From Thermothielavioides terrestris NRRL 8126 (taxonomy: Eukaryota > Ascomycota > Sordariomycetes > Sordariales > Chaetomiaceae), in contig NC_016459.1 of the NCBI RefSeq assembly GCF_000226115.1, forward strand, positions 2,279,501 to 2,343,500: a DNA stretch of 64,000 nucleotides, given 5' to 3'. Under the pieces are notes generated by a model, which saw nothing but the letters and a program-made list of their open reading frames with translations, ran no database searches and was not told the DNA's origin. Both the position numbers and the translations under genes were made by a program. Of this stretch, positions 11,379-21,251 are shown piece by piece. Within the stretch, counting starts at the first letter, position 1; the number at the start of each line of letters is the position of its first letter.

Positions 11379-12716
11379 ATGAAGGCCATTCCATCTCTTG
11401 TTCTCGCCGGTGCCGGGCTGGCGCTCGCAGCCACCGGCAGGTCCTCGGGCCGCCGGGATGCTTCCCTCTTCAAGCGCACCGGCTACAATCTCTGCGAGAG
11501 CGACTGCAATCTCGCCGGGATGGCCTACCCCGACAAGCACACGCTCCAGCTGATGCTCGAGAACTACTGGTCCGAGCAGTGCCCGCCCATCTACATCGGC
11601 AGCGACGCAAACGCGCCGACGGCCACGTCAAAGGTGTGCCTCGACATCATCGATGCCGACGTCTACTTCAACTTCTCGTCGTTCCCGGGCTACACGTACC
11701 AGGACGCGGTCGTCACCTGGAAGCTGATCGGCAACCTGGCAACGCCCGACCAGTGGAGCCCGCCGCCGCCGCCGGCGAGCACCGTGTCGTGCGGCCCCAA
11801 CCCCAGCGGCGACGGCCTGGCGTGCAAGCTGCCCTTCAGCGACATCCTCGGCGCGTCGGCCTCCAGCAGCATCGAGGAACTGCTCGCGGGCATGTGCCCC
11901 AACGGCGACAGCGCAGGGCTCGGTCTGTATCTCGAGTTCGCCGGTGACGTGCTGTCCGCCGCGGACGGCTCGGTCGCCCAGTTCCACCAGTCGCCGCCCT
12001 GCACCGCGCGCGACGCCACCGGCCAGTGCACCGCCCGTGACACGAGCTACTCGTACATCGAGATGGCCTACCGCTGCTCCGTCTGCGACACCGCCCCGGC
12101 CTGCCCGACGTCGACCTCGACTTCGACTTCCTCGACCTCCACCACTACCTCCTCCACTTCCTCGACCTCCTCGACCACCACCACCTCCTCCAGGACGACC
12201 ACCTCGACGCCCCCGCCCGTCGCCACCAGCTGCTCCGGCGGCACGGCCTTCGGCTACCAGCCGCCGGCGGGGACGACGCCGAAGTCGACGCAGCTCGACA
12301 CGCTCTCCGGGCAAGGGTGCAACCGGTGGGGGTGGTACATGACGCCGACGCTGGCGGAGCTGCAGGCAGGCAGCGTGTTCGGGACGCTGTACGTGGGCGC
12401 GGGCGGCAACGACATCAGCAAGGCGACGAACGTGGGCATCTGGAGCGCGGCGGCCGACGGCGCGGGCCGCGTGACGGTGGTGTACACGCTCAACCCCGGC
12501 TACGGGCTCGCCGAGGTCCACGTCGACCTCGCCTGCCTGCCGCTCGCCAAGTGCGCGCCCGGCCAGTACACGTTCGGCCAGTCCGGCCTGCGCGACCTGC
12601 CGACCTTCGTTGCTGGTGCTGGCGGCGAGCTCAAATACCCGAGCTGTCGCGCCGGGTCTAAGGCTGCGCTGATTGTGCATGCTGCTGTGGATGTTATTGG
12701 TGGTGCGTGTAAGTGA
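11379..12716 (+). CDS. secreted two-domain protein with Ser/Thr linker, function unknown, 445 aa
   Basis: Single exon. Residues 1-20 form a signal peptide (MKAIPSLVLAGAGLALAATG). A Lys-Arg at 32-33 (SLFKR|TGYN) is a likely Kex2-type cleavage site, leaving a mature protein of about 412 residues. The N-terminal domain (about 34-243) is Cys-rich, with paired motifs such as CESDC, CTARDATGQC and CSVCDTAPAC, suggesting several disulfides. A linker of mostly Ser and Thr (about 245-280) should be O-glycosylated. The C-terminal domain (about 285-445) starts CSGGTAFGYQP and contains CNRWGWYMTP and a TLYVGAGGNDISK block. This module looks like one repeated in uncharacterised fungal secreted proteins, and its role is not known to me. 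Bipartite layout with a Ser/Thr linker is common in extracellular binding or enzyme proteins, but no catalytic motif is visible. It could be an effector or adhesin-like protein; I leave the function open. Confidence 0.88.
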   Translation: MKAIPSLVLAGAGLALAATGRSSGRRDASLFKRTGYNLCESDCNLAGMAYPDKHTLQLMLENYWSEQCPPIYIGSDANAPTATSKVCLDIIDADVYFNFSSFPGYTYQDAVVTWKLIGNLATPDQWSPPPPPASTVSCGPNPSGDGLACKLPFSDILGASASSSIEELLAGMCPNGDSAGLGLYLEFAGDVLSAADGSVAQFHQSPPCTARDATGQCTARDTSYSYIEMAYRCSVCDTAPACPTSTSTSTSSTSTTTSSTSSTSSTTTTSSRTTTSTPPPVATSCSGGTAFGYQPPAGTTPKSTQLDTLSGQGCNRWGWYMTPTLAELQAGSVFGTLYVGAGGNDISKATNVGIWSAAADGAGRVTVVYTLNPGYGLAEVHVDLACLPLAKCAPGQYTFGQSGLRDLPTFVAGAGGELKYPSCRAGSKAALIVHAAVDVIGGACK

Positions 12717-13168
12717 GGCCGAGGCGGAATGAATAGGGGGACGGGAGTGTTGGGTAATGTTGTGTTGTTCGGCGCAAGTTGGGAATAGTTGGATAGAGCA
12801 GGCAGGGGATACAGAAACTGAATCGGACCATGTACAAGGTAGCCAAACGCCTTGTCGCCTGATCATCAATGAGTGCGAAAAATTGGTGAATGAGAACCCC
12901 CAAAGCCTCTATGTATCACATATTCGCAAACCAACGGGCTAGGGCATAATGTTGGCAGACCTGTTCCGGTACCTGAATGTGGGCTTTGCTTCGGCAGCTG
13001 TTGTTAGAGTGAGCTCCAACTTGGTCTCGCTCGTCTCACACTAGGGCTCCCTGCCGGGATGCGTAGGTCGTATTTTGGTCGGAAAACCGCTCTATCATTC
13101 ATGATTTCCAAAGCGAGACCCAAGGAGCACGGCGGGCGGCGCAGAGGCCTCCCAAGCAGGACCGCATT
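12717..13168. other. convergent 3' flanks of the secreted-protein and MFS genes
   Basis: These 452 bp separate two convergent stop codons. No coding frame of quality was seen. It should contain both 3' UTRs. Confidence 0.5.
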
Positions 13169-14966
13169 TTAGACCTCGATCCTCGCCACCAACACCCACG
13201 CGAACGCATAGCAGGCCGCGCTGGCCATAAACGGCAGGCCCAGGGCGGCGCCGCCGAGCCCGAGCCCGGCGACCCACAGCGAGGGCATCAGCGCGGCGCC
13301 CAGCAGCGAGGCCACCGTGCGGACCAGCATGACCAACGAGAACAGGTGCGAGCCCGGGCCGCCCGGGGCGTCCGCGACGACGCCCATGCTCGGCGACCGC
13401 AGCAGCGAGTACGTGAACATGGGCAGCGCGATGCCCAGCGCGTAGAGCAGCAGCGCGGGCAGCAGCACGGCGATCGACGGCGCCAGCGCGATGGCCAGCG
13501 CGCCGAGCACCGACACCGCCAGGCAGGCGCGCGCGAGCACCACGTTCTCCGCGTCGGCGTCGGCGTCGGTGTCCGTGTCCGTGTCCGCGTCGCCGGTGAC
13601 TGCATCTTCTGCACGATGATAACAACCCCCCCGCCACCCTTGCCGCCGCCGCCGCTGCTTTCGCCGCCAGCGCAGCGCCCACGGCACCACCAGCGACAAC
13701 CACACGAAGTTCCACCCCGCCTTGGCCGAGAGCAGGTACCCGACGTCCGCCAGGCGCCAGGCATACCGCGCCGAGACGTACAGCGGCAGCAGCCTGGTGT
13801 CGGCGCTGGCGAGCGCGGCGAGGAAGAAGACGGCCAGCAGCAGGGCGAGGTTGCGCGAGGGCGCGGCCAGGAGGCGGCGCAGGGCGCGCAGGCGGGCGGT
13901 TGTGCGTGCTGCCAGGGCCGGGCGGGTTCTGTTGCTTTCGCTGTCGCTGTCGCTGCTGCTGGTTCTTGGTGGTGAGTTCTGGGGAGGGATGAGCGGGGTG
14001 CTGGGGTCGTTGGCTTCGGGGTCGGAGTCCAGGTGCAGGTTGCGGTGTTGGGGCCGGGAAGGGAGCCGGAGGGCAGAGACGGCCGGCACGGCGAGGAGTA
14101 GGAGGAAGATGCCGATCCAGAGCGGCAGCCAGAGCAGGGCGCTCATGCTGGCGGATGCGAGGGCAGGGCCGAGCTGGAGGGAGAAGATGGAGGTGACGGC
14201 GTTGACGTAGCCGAAGAAGGTTGCGCTGCGCGAGGGCTGTCAGACAGACGGACAGAGACGTCATTGCGTAGGTGTTAACAGGCTGGTGACATACCGGAGC
14301 ACGTGGTCGTCCGTCAGCTCCGACACCAGGGCGTAGACTATCGAGTTGAAGACGCAGTCTCCTCCGAGCAGGGACAGCGCGGGCGCGGCGAGGATGGCGT
14401 GCACGGGCAGGCCCTGGTCGAAGTAGCCGACGGCGAATGTCCAGCCGAGCAGGACGGCGCGAGGGACGAGGTTGAGACACAGCACGAAGTGATGCCCCCG
14501 GTGGTCCGCCAGCGATACGAGCGGGATGGTCATGAAGAAATCTACGTGACCTTAGCGTTTACAGATCCCCCGCTGTGAAAGAGTAATAATCATCCAGACG
14601 AGGCCTCTCACCGCCGGCAACCCACAGCATCTCGCCGAGCCCCTGGATGCGGCCGAGGCGCTGCTGCACCGCCTCGACCTTGCACAGCTCCTCCGGCACG
14701 GACCCGTCCGGAAGCAGGGCCGACGGGTCGTGCGCGCGGTAATGCTCGCGGCACAGCCGGCTCTCGACGACGCGGGTAGCCGGCAGCTGGTAGAGGCTCC
14801 ACGCGAGGTTGACGAGCGCCACGAGCAGGAGGAGCGGACGGATGGCACGCCGCGGCGGTGCTGCTGGCGGAGGGCGGCCGCACACGTGCTGGGGATCCGG
14901 CAACCGGCGCCTCTCGGACGGCGCGTCAGCGGCGCGATCCGCTGAGATGGGCAGGTGGTCCGCCAT
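13169..14966 (-). CDS. major facilitator superfamily transporter, 3 exons, 552 aa
   Basis: Exons are 14612-14966, 14295-14541 and 13169-14225 (minus). Introns of 70 and 69 nt have GTGAGA and GTATGT donors, and their phases (1 and 2) join exactly. The N-terminal segment LLLLVALVNLAWSLYQLP is followed by an extracellular-type loop (CREHYRAHDP, EELCKVEAVQ). The next helix ends in PLVSLADHRGHH, a degenerate form of the MFS motif A loop. Around 12 hydrophobic helices are visible, in two halves separated by a Ser/Pro/Asp-rich central loop, and the length fits the superfamily. The ECxVxxVQ-type loop is common in fungal MFS proteins related to tetracycline-efflux or folate-carrier-like groups; substrate and direction of transport cannot be told. 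An Asp/Thr/Ala repeat lies in a later loop (see the repeat at 13553-13592). The gene is convergent with the secreted-protein gene. Confidence 0.85.
13553..13592 (-). repeat. hexamer repeat in the MFS gene encoding an Asp-Thr/Asp-Ala run
   Basis: On the plus strand the units are GTCGGC, then GTGTCC-like. On the coding strand they translate to alternating Asp-Thr and Asp-Ala in a hydrophilic loop between membrane helices. Such repeats are prone to length change, so alleles of this loop may differ. Confidence 0.7.
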
Positions 14967-15400
14967 TTGCTGGTCGCTTTGGAGTTGAGAAGCGAGCGAG
15001 GGAGAGGGATTGGCCGGCGATTGAAACGCCGGTTTTCAGAGGGCCGCGGAAAGCTTGCGGGCCAAAGCGAGGTGGTGTAACACTGTTACTTGGTAGTGCA
15101 ACAACCAGCAGTGCTCAGTGGTTAACCCCTGCCAGAGATAAGGTTAATTCAGATGCCCCGCCAATCCTCTGCGCCGGGCCGCTGATGAACCAGGAGTGAG
15201 CACCACCTCGTCTCCCAGCCAGCACCATATCGTGAACATACCAACGGGAAATCCAAAGCGAAAGAATGGGAAATTCAGATATATTACCAGGATGCCCTCT
15301 TTCAGAGTCCACGGCGTAGAAGAGACGGCCACTTCAAGACCTAGTGAACGCTTCCCCCCCCGGTGCTCCGTCCTCCCCTCCAAAGGCGGGGTCTAATCGT
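14967..15400. other. intergenic: MFS promoter and 3' flank of the membrane-protein gene
   Basis: 434 bp between two minus-strand genes. No conserved frame and no strong core-promoter motif were recognised. Confidence 0.45.
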
Positions 15401-16526
15401 TCACAGCTGGCGGGTTGGAAGGGCAGGAGTCGCTCGGAACGCCTCTCTAGTTTCGGTTGACGGCCACGGCTTGTGGCCGTCTAGCTCGGCGCTGCCGTGG
15501 CCGGCCGCGTCCATCTCGAACCCGTTGTTGTCGTTGGCCAGCTCGGCGCGGTACCAACGCCCGTCCACCTCGTACAGGGCGCTTTTCTGCTTCATGACAG
15601 GCCGGCCTGAAGATTGGGACTCTTCGTCCGCCACCGCGGTCGGTTCCGTCGAGACGGTGGCCAGCGGCAGCGACTCGGGAGGGCGCCCGTCTGGCCACCC
15701 ATCCGACCGAGCCATGTTAGGCGGGCGTCGGGCCCGGCGCGAGCGCCGCAAGAACCAAATCACCAATCCCGCGGCGACGAGAAAAAGCAGGCCGCCCACG
15801 ACCCCCACGGCGATCCCAATGACGGTGCCCCGGGACATGCCACCGCCCGACGAGTCGGCGGACGCTATGGGGCGGTCGGCATGTTAGCCCAGTCCTCTTT
15901 CCCACTAATCACCTCGCACTCGAGATGCGTGAACGCAAACGACATAACCCACCAGGCGGAGGCGGAGTGCTGTGATCACAGACGTACACCTGCGAGCAGA
16001 CGGTGTTGTCGTACGTGTACAGCCGGCTGACGTACTTCTGGTAGCAGCTGAAGTTGCCATAGCCGTTGTTGCCGGTGCCGGCGAACTGGCCGTCCTCGAC
16101 GCGCGGGCCCAGCGTGGCCGTGAAGGTGGTGCCGGTGTCGGTGAAGAGGCCGCTCGTGTTCGTGTTCACCCACAGCGCCGCCTGGCCCTTGGCCGTCGCC
16201 ACGACGGCCACGTCCTGCGGCGACGGGCCGGGATCGCCGGGGAAGTAGGCCATCTGCGACGACACGACGCCGTTCCGGTCGCGGCAGTCGGCCAGCACGA
16301 CATGCTCGCCCTGGCTGCGCCGGTGCAGGGCGTGCATCTGCCCGCTGAGGTCGTCATGGAGAGCGGCCGGCAACATCAACCGAGGGGCGATATCCACGGC
16401 GGCAGCGGCGGTCGGCGAGAACTGGCTGGGATGGAGGAAGACGGTTGCGATGAGAGCGAAATTCGGCAGGCGGAACCCGCCCCCGGGCCCGCGGCGACGG
16501 CGAGCCTGCTGGGATGCTGTGTCCAT
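15401..16526 (-). CDS. predicted single-pass type I membrane protein, function unknown, 345 aa
   Basis: Exons are 15953-16526 and 15401-15864. The 88-nt intron has donor GTGGGT, branch point GCTAAC and acceptor CATAG, and the phase-1 join yields the sequence PPPPASADSSGGG. The N-terminus has a basic region followed by a hydrophobic stretch (FALIATVFL), likely a signal peptide. The ectodomain (about 45-200) has few cysteines (VLADCRDRNG, GNFSCYQKYV, VCSQVYVCDH), suggesting two or three disulfides. After a Pro/Ser/Gly stem comes one membrane helix at about 206-228 (VIGIAVGVVGGLLFLVAAGL), then the stop-transfer RRSRRARR and a tail of about 110 residues. The layout resembles fungal cell-surface sensor or receptor-like proteins, but no WSC or Mid2 domain was recognised. 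The start could be a later Met, although the 16526 ATG gives the best leader. Confidence 0.78.
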
Positions 16527-17264
16527 CGACAGGCAGCTCGTGTCGGCTGCAGTCCAAGTCGGGGAACTCGACTGGACAATCTGGCCTCCCCGACCCGACG
16601 GTTTGGAACCGGCCTTCGTTAGTTCGCGCGGCGCTTCCGCTCGCTAGATCGAACTGCCAGAACTTGTGGAATGCAAGGAGCTCCGAGCAGCAGCCGGCAA
16701 ACTCGCAAGCGGGGTGGCCGGCTCCTCTAAAACGGCGAAACTTGCCCAAAGAGTCGCCGTCGCAATTTCACCCCAATGAAGAACCCAGGGCGGCAAGCAT
16801 TTTTTTTAGTCAAGAAGTTTGTACGAACGCGAGCCAATGAGCACAGCCAGAGAAAATAGAGGCGGTACTAGTGCTGACGCTAGGCTGCCTCGGCTGCGGG
16901 TGAGCATTGCTTCGGGCGGTTTTCTGAGGATATCATCCATTGGATGGATAGGTAGGATATCGCTGAGCAGAGCATCACTATTCTGCGTGAAGTGCACTTT
17001 CCTCAAAGGAGGTAGGTAGGTACGGTTGGCGTCTTCTCAAAAGTTGAAGGTTCGGAGTCTTGGAGTAAACTTGTCCCGAGCTGAATGCAGCAATGCCGCC
17101 CCCTTCCCAGGCAGCCACCACACTCCTTCAATTTGCGCCAATTGAATGGATCGCCCCAGAGCCAAGAAACGTCCACAGTCGGCAACTCCCTGGTCGGCAG
17201 TTTCAAAACAAGCCACCTTGACCGCGAATCGTGAACCTGCCGACAACCACGCCCGACGCCCCAA
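16527..17264. promoter_or_regulatory. divergent promoter region between the membrane-protein and CHORD-like genes
   Basis: 738 bp between divergent starts. It contains repeated GGTAGGTA units (17009-17020, and a weaker one near 16951) of a kind I associate with Sordariomycete promoters, plus ATTGG boxes. No TATA box was assigned. Confidence 0.45.
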
Positions 17265-17953
17265 ATGGCCGACATCTTCGCGCGCATTCAAAGCGCCACA
17301 GACCACGAGGTGCGCACCGTCCTCGCTGGCCTGTGCGCAGACCGCCGCGTGAGGGAGAGCGCAGGTGAGCTGTTCGACCGGCTCGAGCGCGCGTCGAAGC
17401 ACTACGCCGCGGACGCGTTATACATCTGCATCAACTGCCGCCAGGCGTACGTAGAAGCCCTCAACGCCGCCGGTGGCTGCCGCTACCATCCCGGTAAAGC
17501 AACCCCCCATTCCCGAGTTCCTCCTACTATCTGGAATCGCATTTGTGAATTGTGCACACAGTCTCCTCCTGCTGACGCCGAATCTCCCCGAGGCAAGGCC
17601 ATCTGGTGCTGGACCCCGACTCCGACGCCTGGGTGGATTGCTACGGCGACGAGATCCGCGACGACGAGGACATGCGCCGTGACAATCCCGACGGGTTCGA
17701 GTGGAGCTGCTGCGGGAAGAGCGGCTCCGAGCCCGGCTGCACACGCGCCTCGCACAAGCAGGGCGGCGCCAAGAGGGCAAGGACGGGCGGTGCCCACCCG
17801 CAGCCAGTCCCCCGGGGGCAGAGCGACGGCGGAAGTGCTAAGAGGGCGAGGTGTGTTGTCCAATCTACCTTTTTTTTTTTTTTTTTTTCTACAGCTTTTG
17901 ACTTTCCATCTACTGCCATCCACATGTCGCTAACTGAGGGAAGGGTGGAGTAA
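17265..17953 (+). CDS. small CHORD-like Cys/His zinc-binding protein, about 194 aa
   Basis: Exon 1 is 17265-17493. A 104-nt intron (donor GTAAAG, branch CTGAC, acceptor CAAG) joins in phase 1 to an exon starting at 17598. Residues C55-x2-C58, C72-x2-H75 (CRYHPG), C114-C115 (WSCC), C124 and H129 follow the order and local motifs of CHORD zinc domains (CxxHPG, WSCC, GC-x4-H). The spacing is not canonical and no CS domain follows. The C-terminus is basic and Gly-rich. The end is uncertain. Reading through gives a Phe run and a stop at 17953. A second intron (donor GTGTGT, an 18-T tract, then CTACAG, acceptor after 17894) would end the protein at 17901. The stop lies about 36 bp from the first retrotransposon LTR. 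Function unknown; possible co-chaperone-like or protein-binding role by family analogy. Confidence 0.7.
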
Positions 17954-17988
17954 TTATTGACGAGCTGGGTTGATGAGCGGTGTTGATG

Positions 17989-18206
17989 TGATGCGGTGGC
18001 ACGCAATATTAGTATGCAGGAAGATTGATGGTATGAGTGATGATGGATTGAAAGTGGGGAGGCTCCCTCCACTGCCAAGATATTCTTAGCAGTGTATAGG
18101 GCGCATAGGCTATGCAGGGCTAACCCTGTATAGCGTAACCCTAACCCAGAGCCTTTCCTAGATGGGGTCATCATCTATTTATATATATGATACGGTTCCG
18201 GTATCA
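17989..18206 (-). repeat. left (3') LTR of retrotransposon A1, diverged
   Basis: The segment begins TGATGCGG and ends GGTATCA, giving TG...CA ends. Its first 70 bp align with the start of the A2 LTR (TGATGCGGAGAAG...), including a shared GATTGATGGT and GATGGATTGAAAG-like part. Immediately after it comes sequence homologous to what follows the A2 LTR (AGTGCTAGGCC versus AGTCCGGGCC). It is 218 bp against 250 bp in A2. It contains a TAACCCTAACCC motif at 18136-18147 and a TGATAC...GTATCA inverted repeat at 18188-18206. Confidence 0.6.
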
Positions 18207-20996
18207 AGTGCTAGGCCGTAAGAAAAACATAGCAGTGCCCTCACTGCGTTGATCCTCGAATTGATCCTCCTTCCCAATTTGGTAATTCACTCCCTTTGAA
18301 CATCCTCCTTGTAGGTACACGTATTGCGCCGTATATTCGAGGCTGGACTAGCCACTACAATGGTCGAACGTACTAGCGAAGGCGGCTCCGGGACACGCTC
18401 AATCGGCATAAGTGTCTTCTCGAGCGCTGCCGGCTATATCGTCGCCGGCTATAGCGCCGTTATATACTCAACTGGGGCCTTTAGCGTAGGTTCCTCCTCG
18501 AGCGTGCTGGGCCACGGTACTACGGTCTACGGCGCTGAAGGTAGCTTAGTCTAGGCTACTGGAGTAGGTACCTCCTATAAGGAGGTCTTTGTCGATAGGC
18601 CAGCTACTACTAGGTCCTTTCGAAGGGCTGGTACTAGGTCCTTCTAAAGGCAACTATATAGGCGTTTAGTAGGTGCTATAGCGCTTACGGCCTTCTTTGT
18701 AGCCTTGTTGGCGGCCTTGTCTATAGCCTCTACGTTCTTCCGAGGTCGACCTCGAGGGCGCTTAGTAGGTACCTCAGCTTCCTTCTTCTATACCACTCCT
18801 ATAGGTAAATCGATACTTAGGCGCTTCTAGTATTCTTCTACAACCTTAGGAGTATACCGTATATCGTATAGCGATTTCTAAGCGTTATAGTAGGCGCCTA
18901 GGTTCTTCTACTAGATTAAATATTTAATTCGTATATTTGTAACTAAGTACTTGAGAATACGCTCTACTTTATAGTTTTACTAAATTCGTAATCTTCCGAC
19001 TAATTAGAGGCTCAGGAATCTTCGACTAGGCCTACCTCCAGTTCGATATAGCTATACGGATCTTCTCCTAGTAGCGTTGACGAGAGATGTTCTATAGAGA
19101 TGACTAGGTGGATTTCTATATAGTCTAGAAGATCAAGTTTATATATAAGCTAGCTAACATAGTGCTTAATAGGAAATAGCCTAGCGTACTATTATAACAA
19201 TTTCCAAAGTAGGTTGCTAGGTAGGTAGTAGCTATAATATAGGCGTAGATAAACCTTGTCTCTAACTTCGAATTCGACTTGACGGTAGCGGCTATTATAG
19301 CGACGTTTAGCTCGTATAGTTGCGAAATCTATAGCTAATTGAGCTTCGTAGCGAAGATCATCTCGTAGAGCTAGGAGATCTACTAGCGTTGTAGCGCTTA
19401 GATTAGCTATAAGTACATTAAGTAGGCCTTATAGTTTAAATCCGTATAGCTACTTATAAGGAGTTGATCGAATAGGAGCCGAATATACGTTGTTAAGGTT
19501 CTATTATAGTAGAGGAATAATGTCGACCTAGTTACTAGTCGGGAATTCGAAGGTATAAAATCGAAAGGCGATTTCTATAGACTAGTTCTTACACTTTACT
19601 AGGCTATTAGCCTACGGATAGTATATAGTCGTTATTAGTAGCTTAATGCCTTGATACTCCTATATATTAGTCTAGAGATCCGATATAAACTTACGATTAC
19701 AATTGGAAATAATAGCTAATAGTATACCCTAGTTAGATAGAAGTAATTAGCATATAAGAATATAGCTTTAATCCTTTATAGAGTATTTGCCGTTGCCTAG
19801 CAATAGGAGGGTCCGTTTACTGCTTTTGTAGGATATAGTCATTATCGTGTCGAAGGTGTCGTATCTATTTAGCTACTAAGGTAAGCCTTTTGATAGTATA
19901 CTTAGAAGGCCTACGATGAAATTAATTGCAATAACTTATATCGGCAGTATATCACTTAGTCGAATCGGTTAGTATTCGCTAATCGGCTTTTGTCGATCTA
20001 TAGCATTGAGACGGTATAATGGGCAGTGCGCTATATACTTCTTGACTTTGTAGGTTTTATTGACTATAGAAATGCTATGTAAGTCGTAGAGTATATGTTC
20101 TATACTAAAGTAGTACTTAGTATCGTAGACTAAGTTAAGGACTTCCTTAATTATATTGAATAGTACGTAAAGAAGGTATACGCTATATGGCTAGATGTTG
20201 TAGATTAGACCGTCAATTATTATAAAAGGTAGCCTAGGACGTAAGAAAGCTTCGCTGCTCTTAGCAGATAGCGAGCCGTTGGTTAGATCGTCGATGATAG
20301 CTTTGTATTTAGAGTCTTCTTTATATATAGCGATGAATTTCTACCGGAGTGACTCCTCTATATAGGCTTTGGCGAAGGCGAATATCACATTGTCGAGCAC
20401 TATAAGGCCTTCTAGGCGTTTAACGGGGTCCTATATCGCTTTTAAGCGGCTAAGGGCATCCGGTACGAAGTTGAGGCAGCTAGGCAGATGGTATAGCTGA
20501 AGGTTATACTCTGAGAGGTAAACAGAAATGGTAATAAGCCGTTGGTTAGCGTGGTTAGTGGAAGACGTATCGAGGCGAGTCTGTGCAACGATGCTATAGG
20601 TGGCTGTGAAGTCGGTAAGGACGTTGATTAGTAACCTAGCTGAATGGATTATAGTCCAGAGCTTCTTAATTACCTAGACCAAGTATACAACCTCCTATTT
20701 AGAAGGTCTATAGTATATCTTAGCCTTTGTGAGGCACTGGCTAAGAAACATTATTGGGAGTACCTAAGTCGATGGAATCGGCGTATTAGGCTCCTACTTA
20801 TAGCTATTATATAGATAAAATACCATTATACCGAATCTGTGTTCTAAGTAGCTATCAATTTGTATAAAAAGCTGCTTATTAGGATCGAAGTAGTATAGGA
20901 TAGTTGGGTCTTCTTTATAAATCGTAGCTTAGATCGCTTTAAATAAGAGCTTTTTAGCTAGTGTAGGCTCAAAGGTCGTTTTTATATAGTAAGTGG
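18207..20996 (-). pseudogene. A1 segment 1: RIP-damaged integrase/RNase H portion of a Ty3/gypsy-type pol
   Basis: This is the 3' part of the family A element in coding (minus) orientation. It is colinear with A2 positions of about 21.25-23.7 kb, which lie between the LTR and the RT region. It is full of TAG/TAA on the coding strand and has the TpA-rich, CpG-retaining look of RIP. It is cut at 20996/21001 by the insertion of A2, and A1 resumes at 29203. No intact frame remains. Confidence 0.75.
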
Positions 20997-21001
20997 TCCT
21001 C
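20997..21001. repeat. target-site duplication TCCTC, left copy (A2 insertion)
   Basis: TCCTC occurs immediately before the A2 LTR and again at 29198-29202 immediately after the other A2 LTR. A 5-bp duplication is usual for gypsy-type integrases and fixes the ends of A2. Confidence 0.9.
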
Positions 21002-21251
21002 TGATGCGGAGAAGTGCAGTAGATGCGTAGAATAACAAGATGTCGATTGATGGTGATGGTGGATCAAAGATCTAGGCGGTAGTGCGCTAAGAAATATATG
21101 TCTATAGGGCAGAACATATATATATACACCGCCTGCCCAAATGGGCCTAGCGTCGCAAAGTCTACAACGTAGGGCATAGGGCACCCTTATCTAATCTATA
21201 TACACAGATATATAGGTTATATAACCCCCCTATTCCTCCTACCCTATATCA
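21002..21251 (-). repeat. A2 LTR (3' LTR in coding sense)
   Basis: It starts TGATGCGGAG and ends CCTATATCA. It matches 28949-29197 along its full length with mostly C/T and G/A differences. Its minus strand contains an open frame starting MPYALRCRLCDARP. Confidence 0.9.

Noticed and set aside
13095..14480. 461-codon minus-strand frame overlapping the MFS gene
   Set aside because: It is Arg/Ala/Pro-rich shadow sequence from GC-rich DNA in another frame.
18136..18147. TAACCCTAACCC as an interstitial telomere or chromosome end
   Set aside because: There are only two units, inside what appears to be the A1 LTR, and sequence continues for 46 kb beyond.
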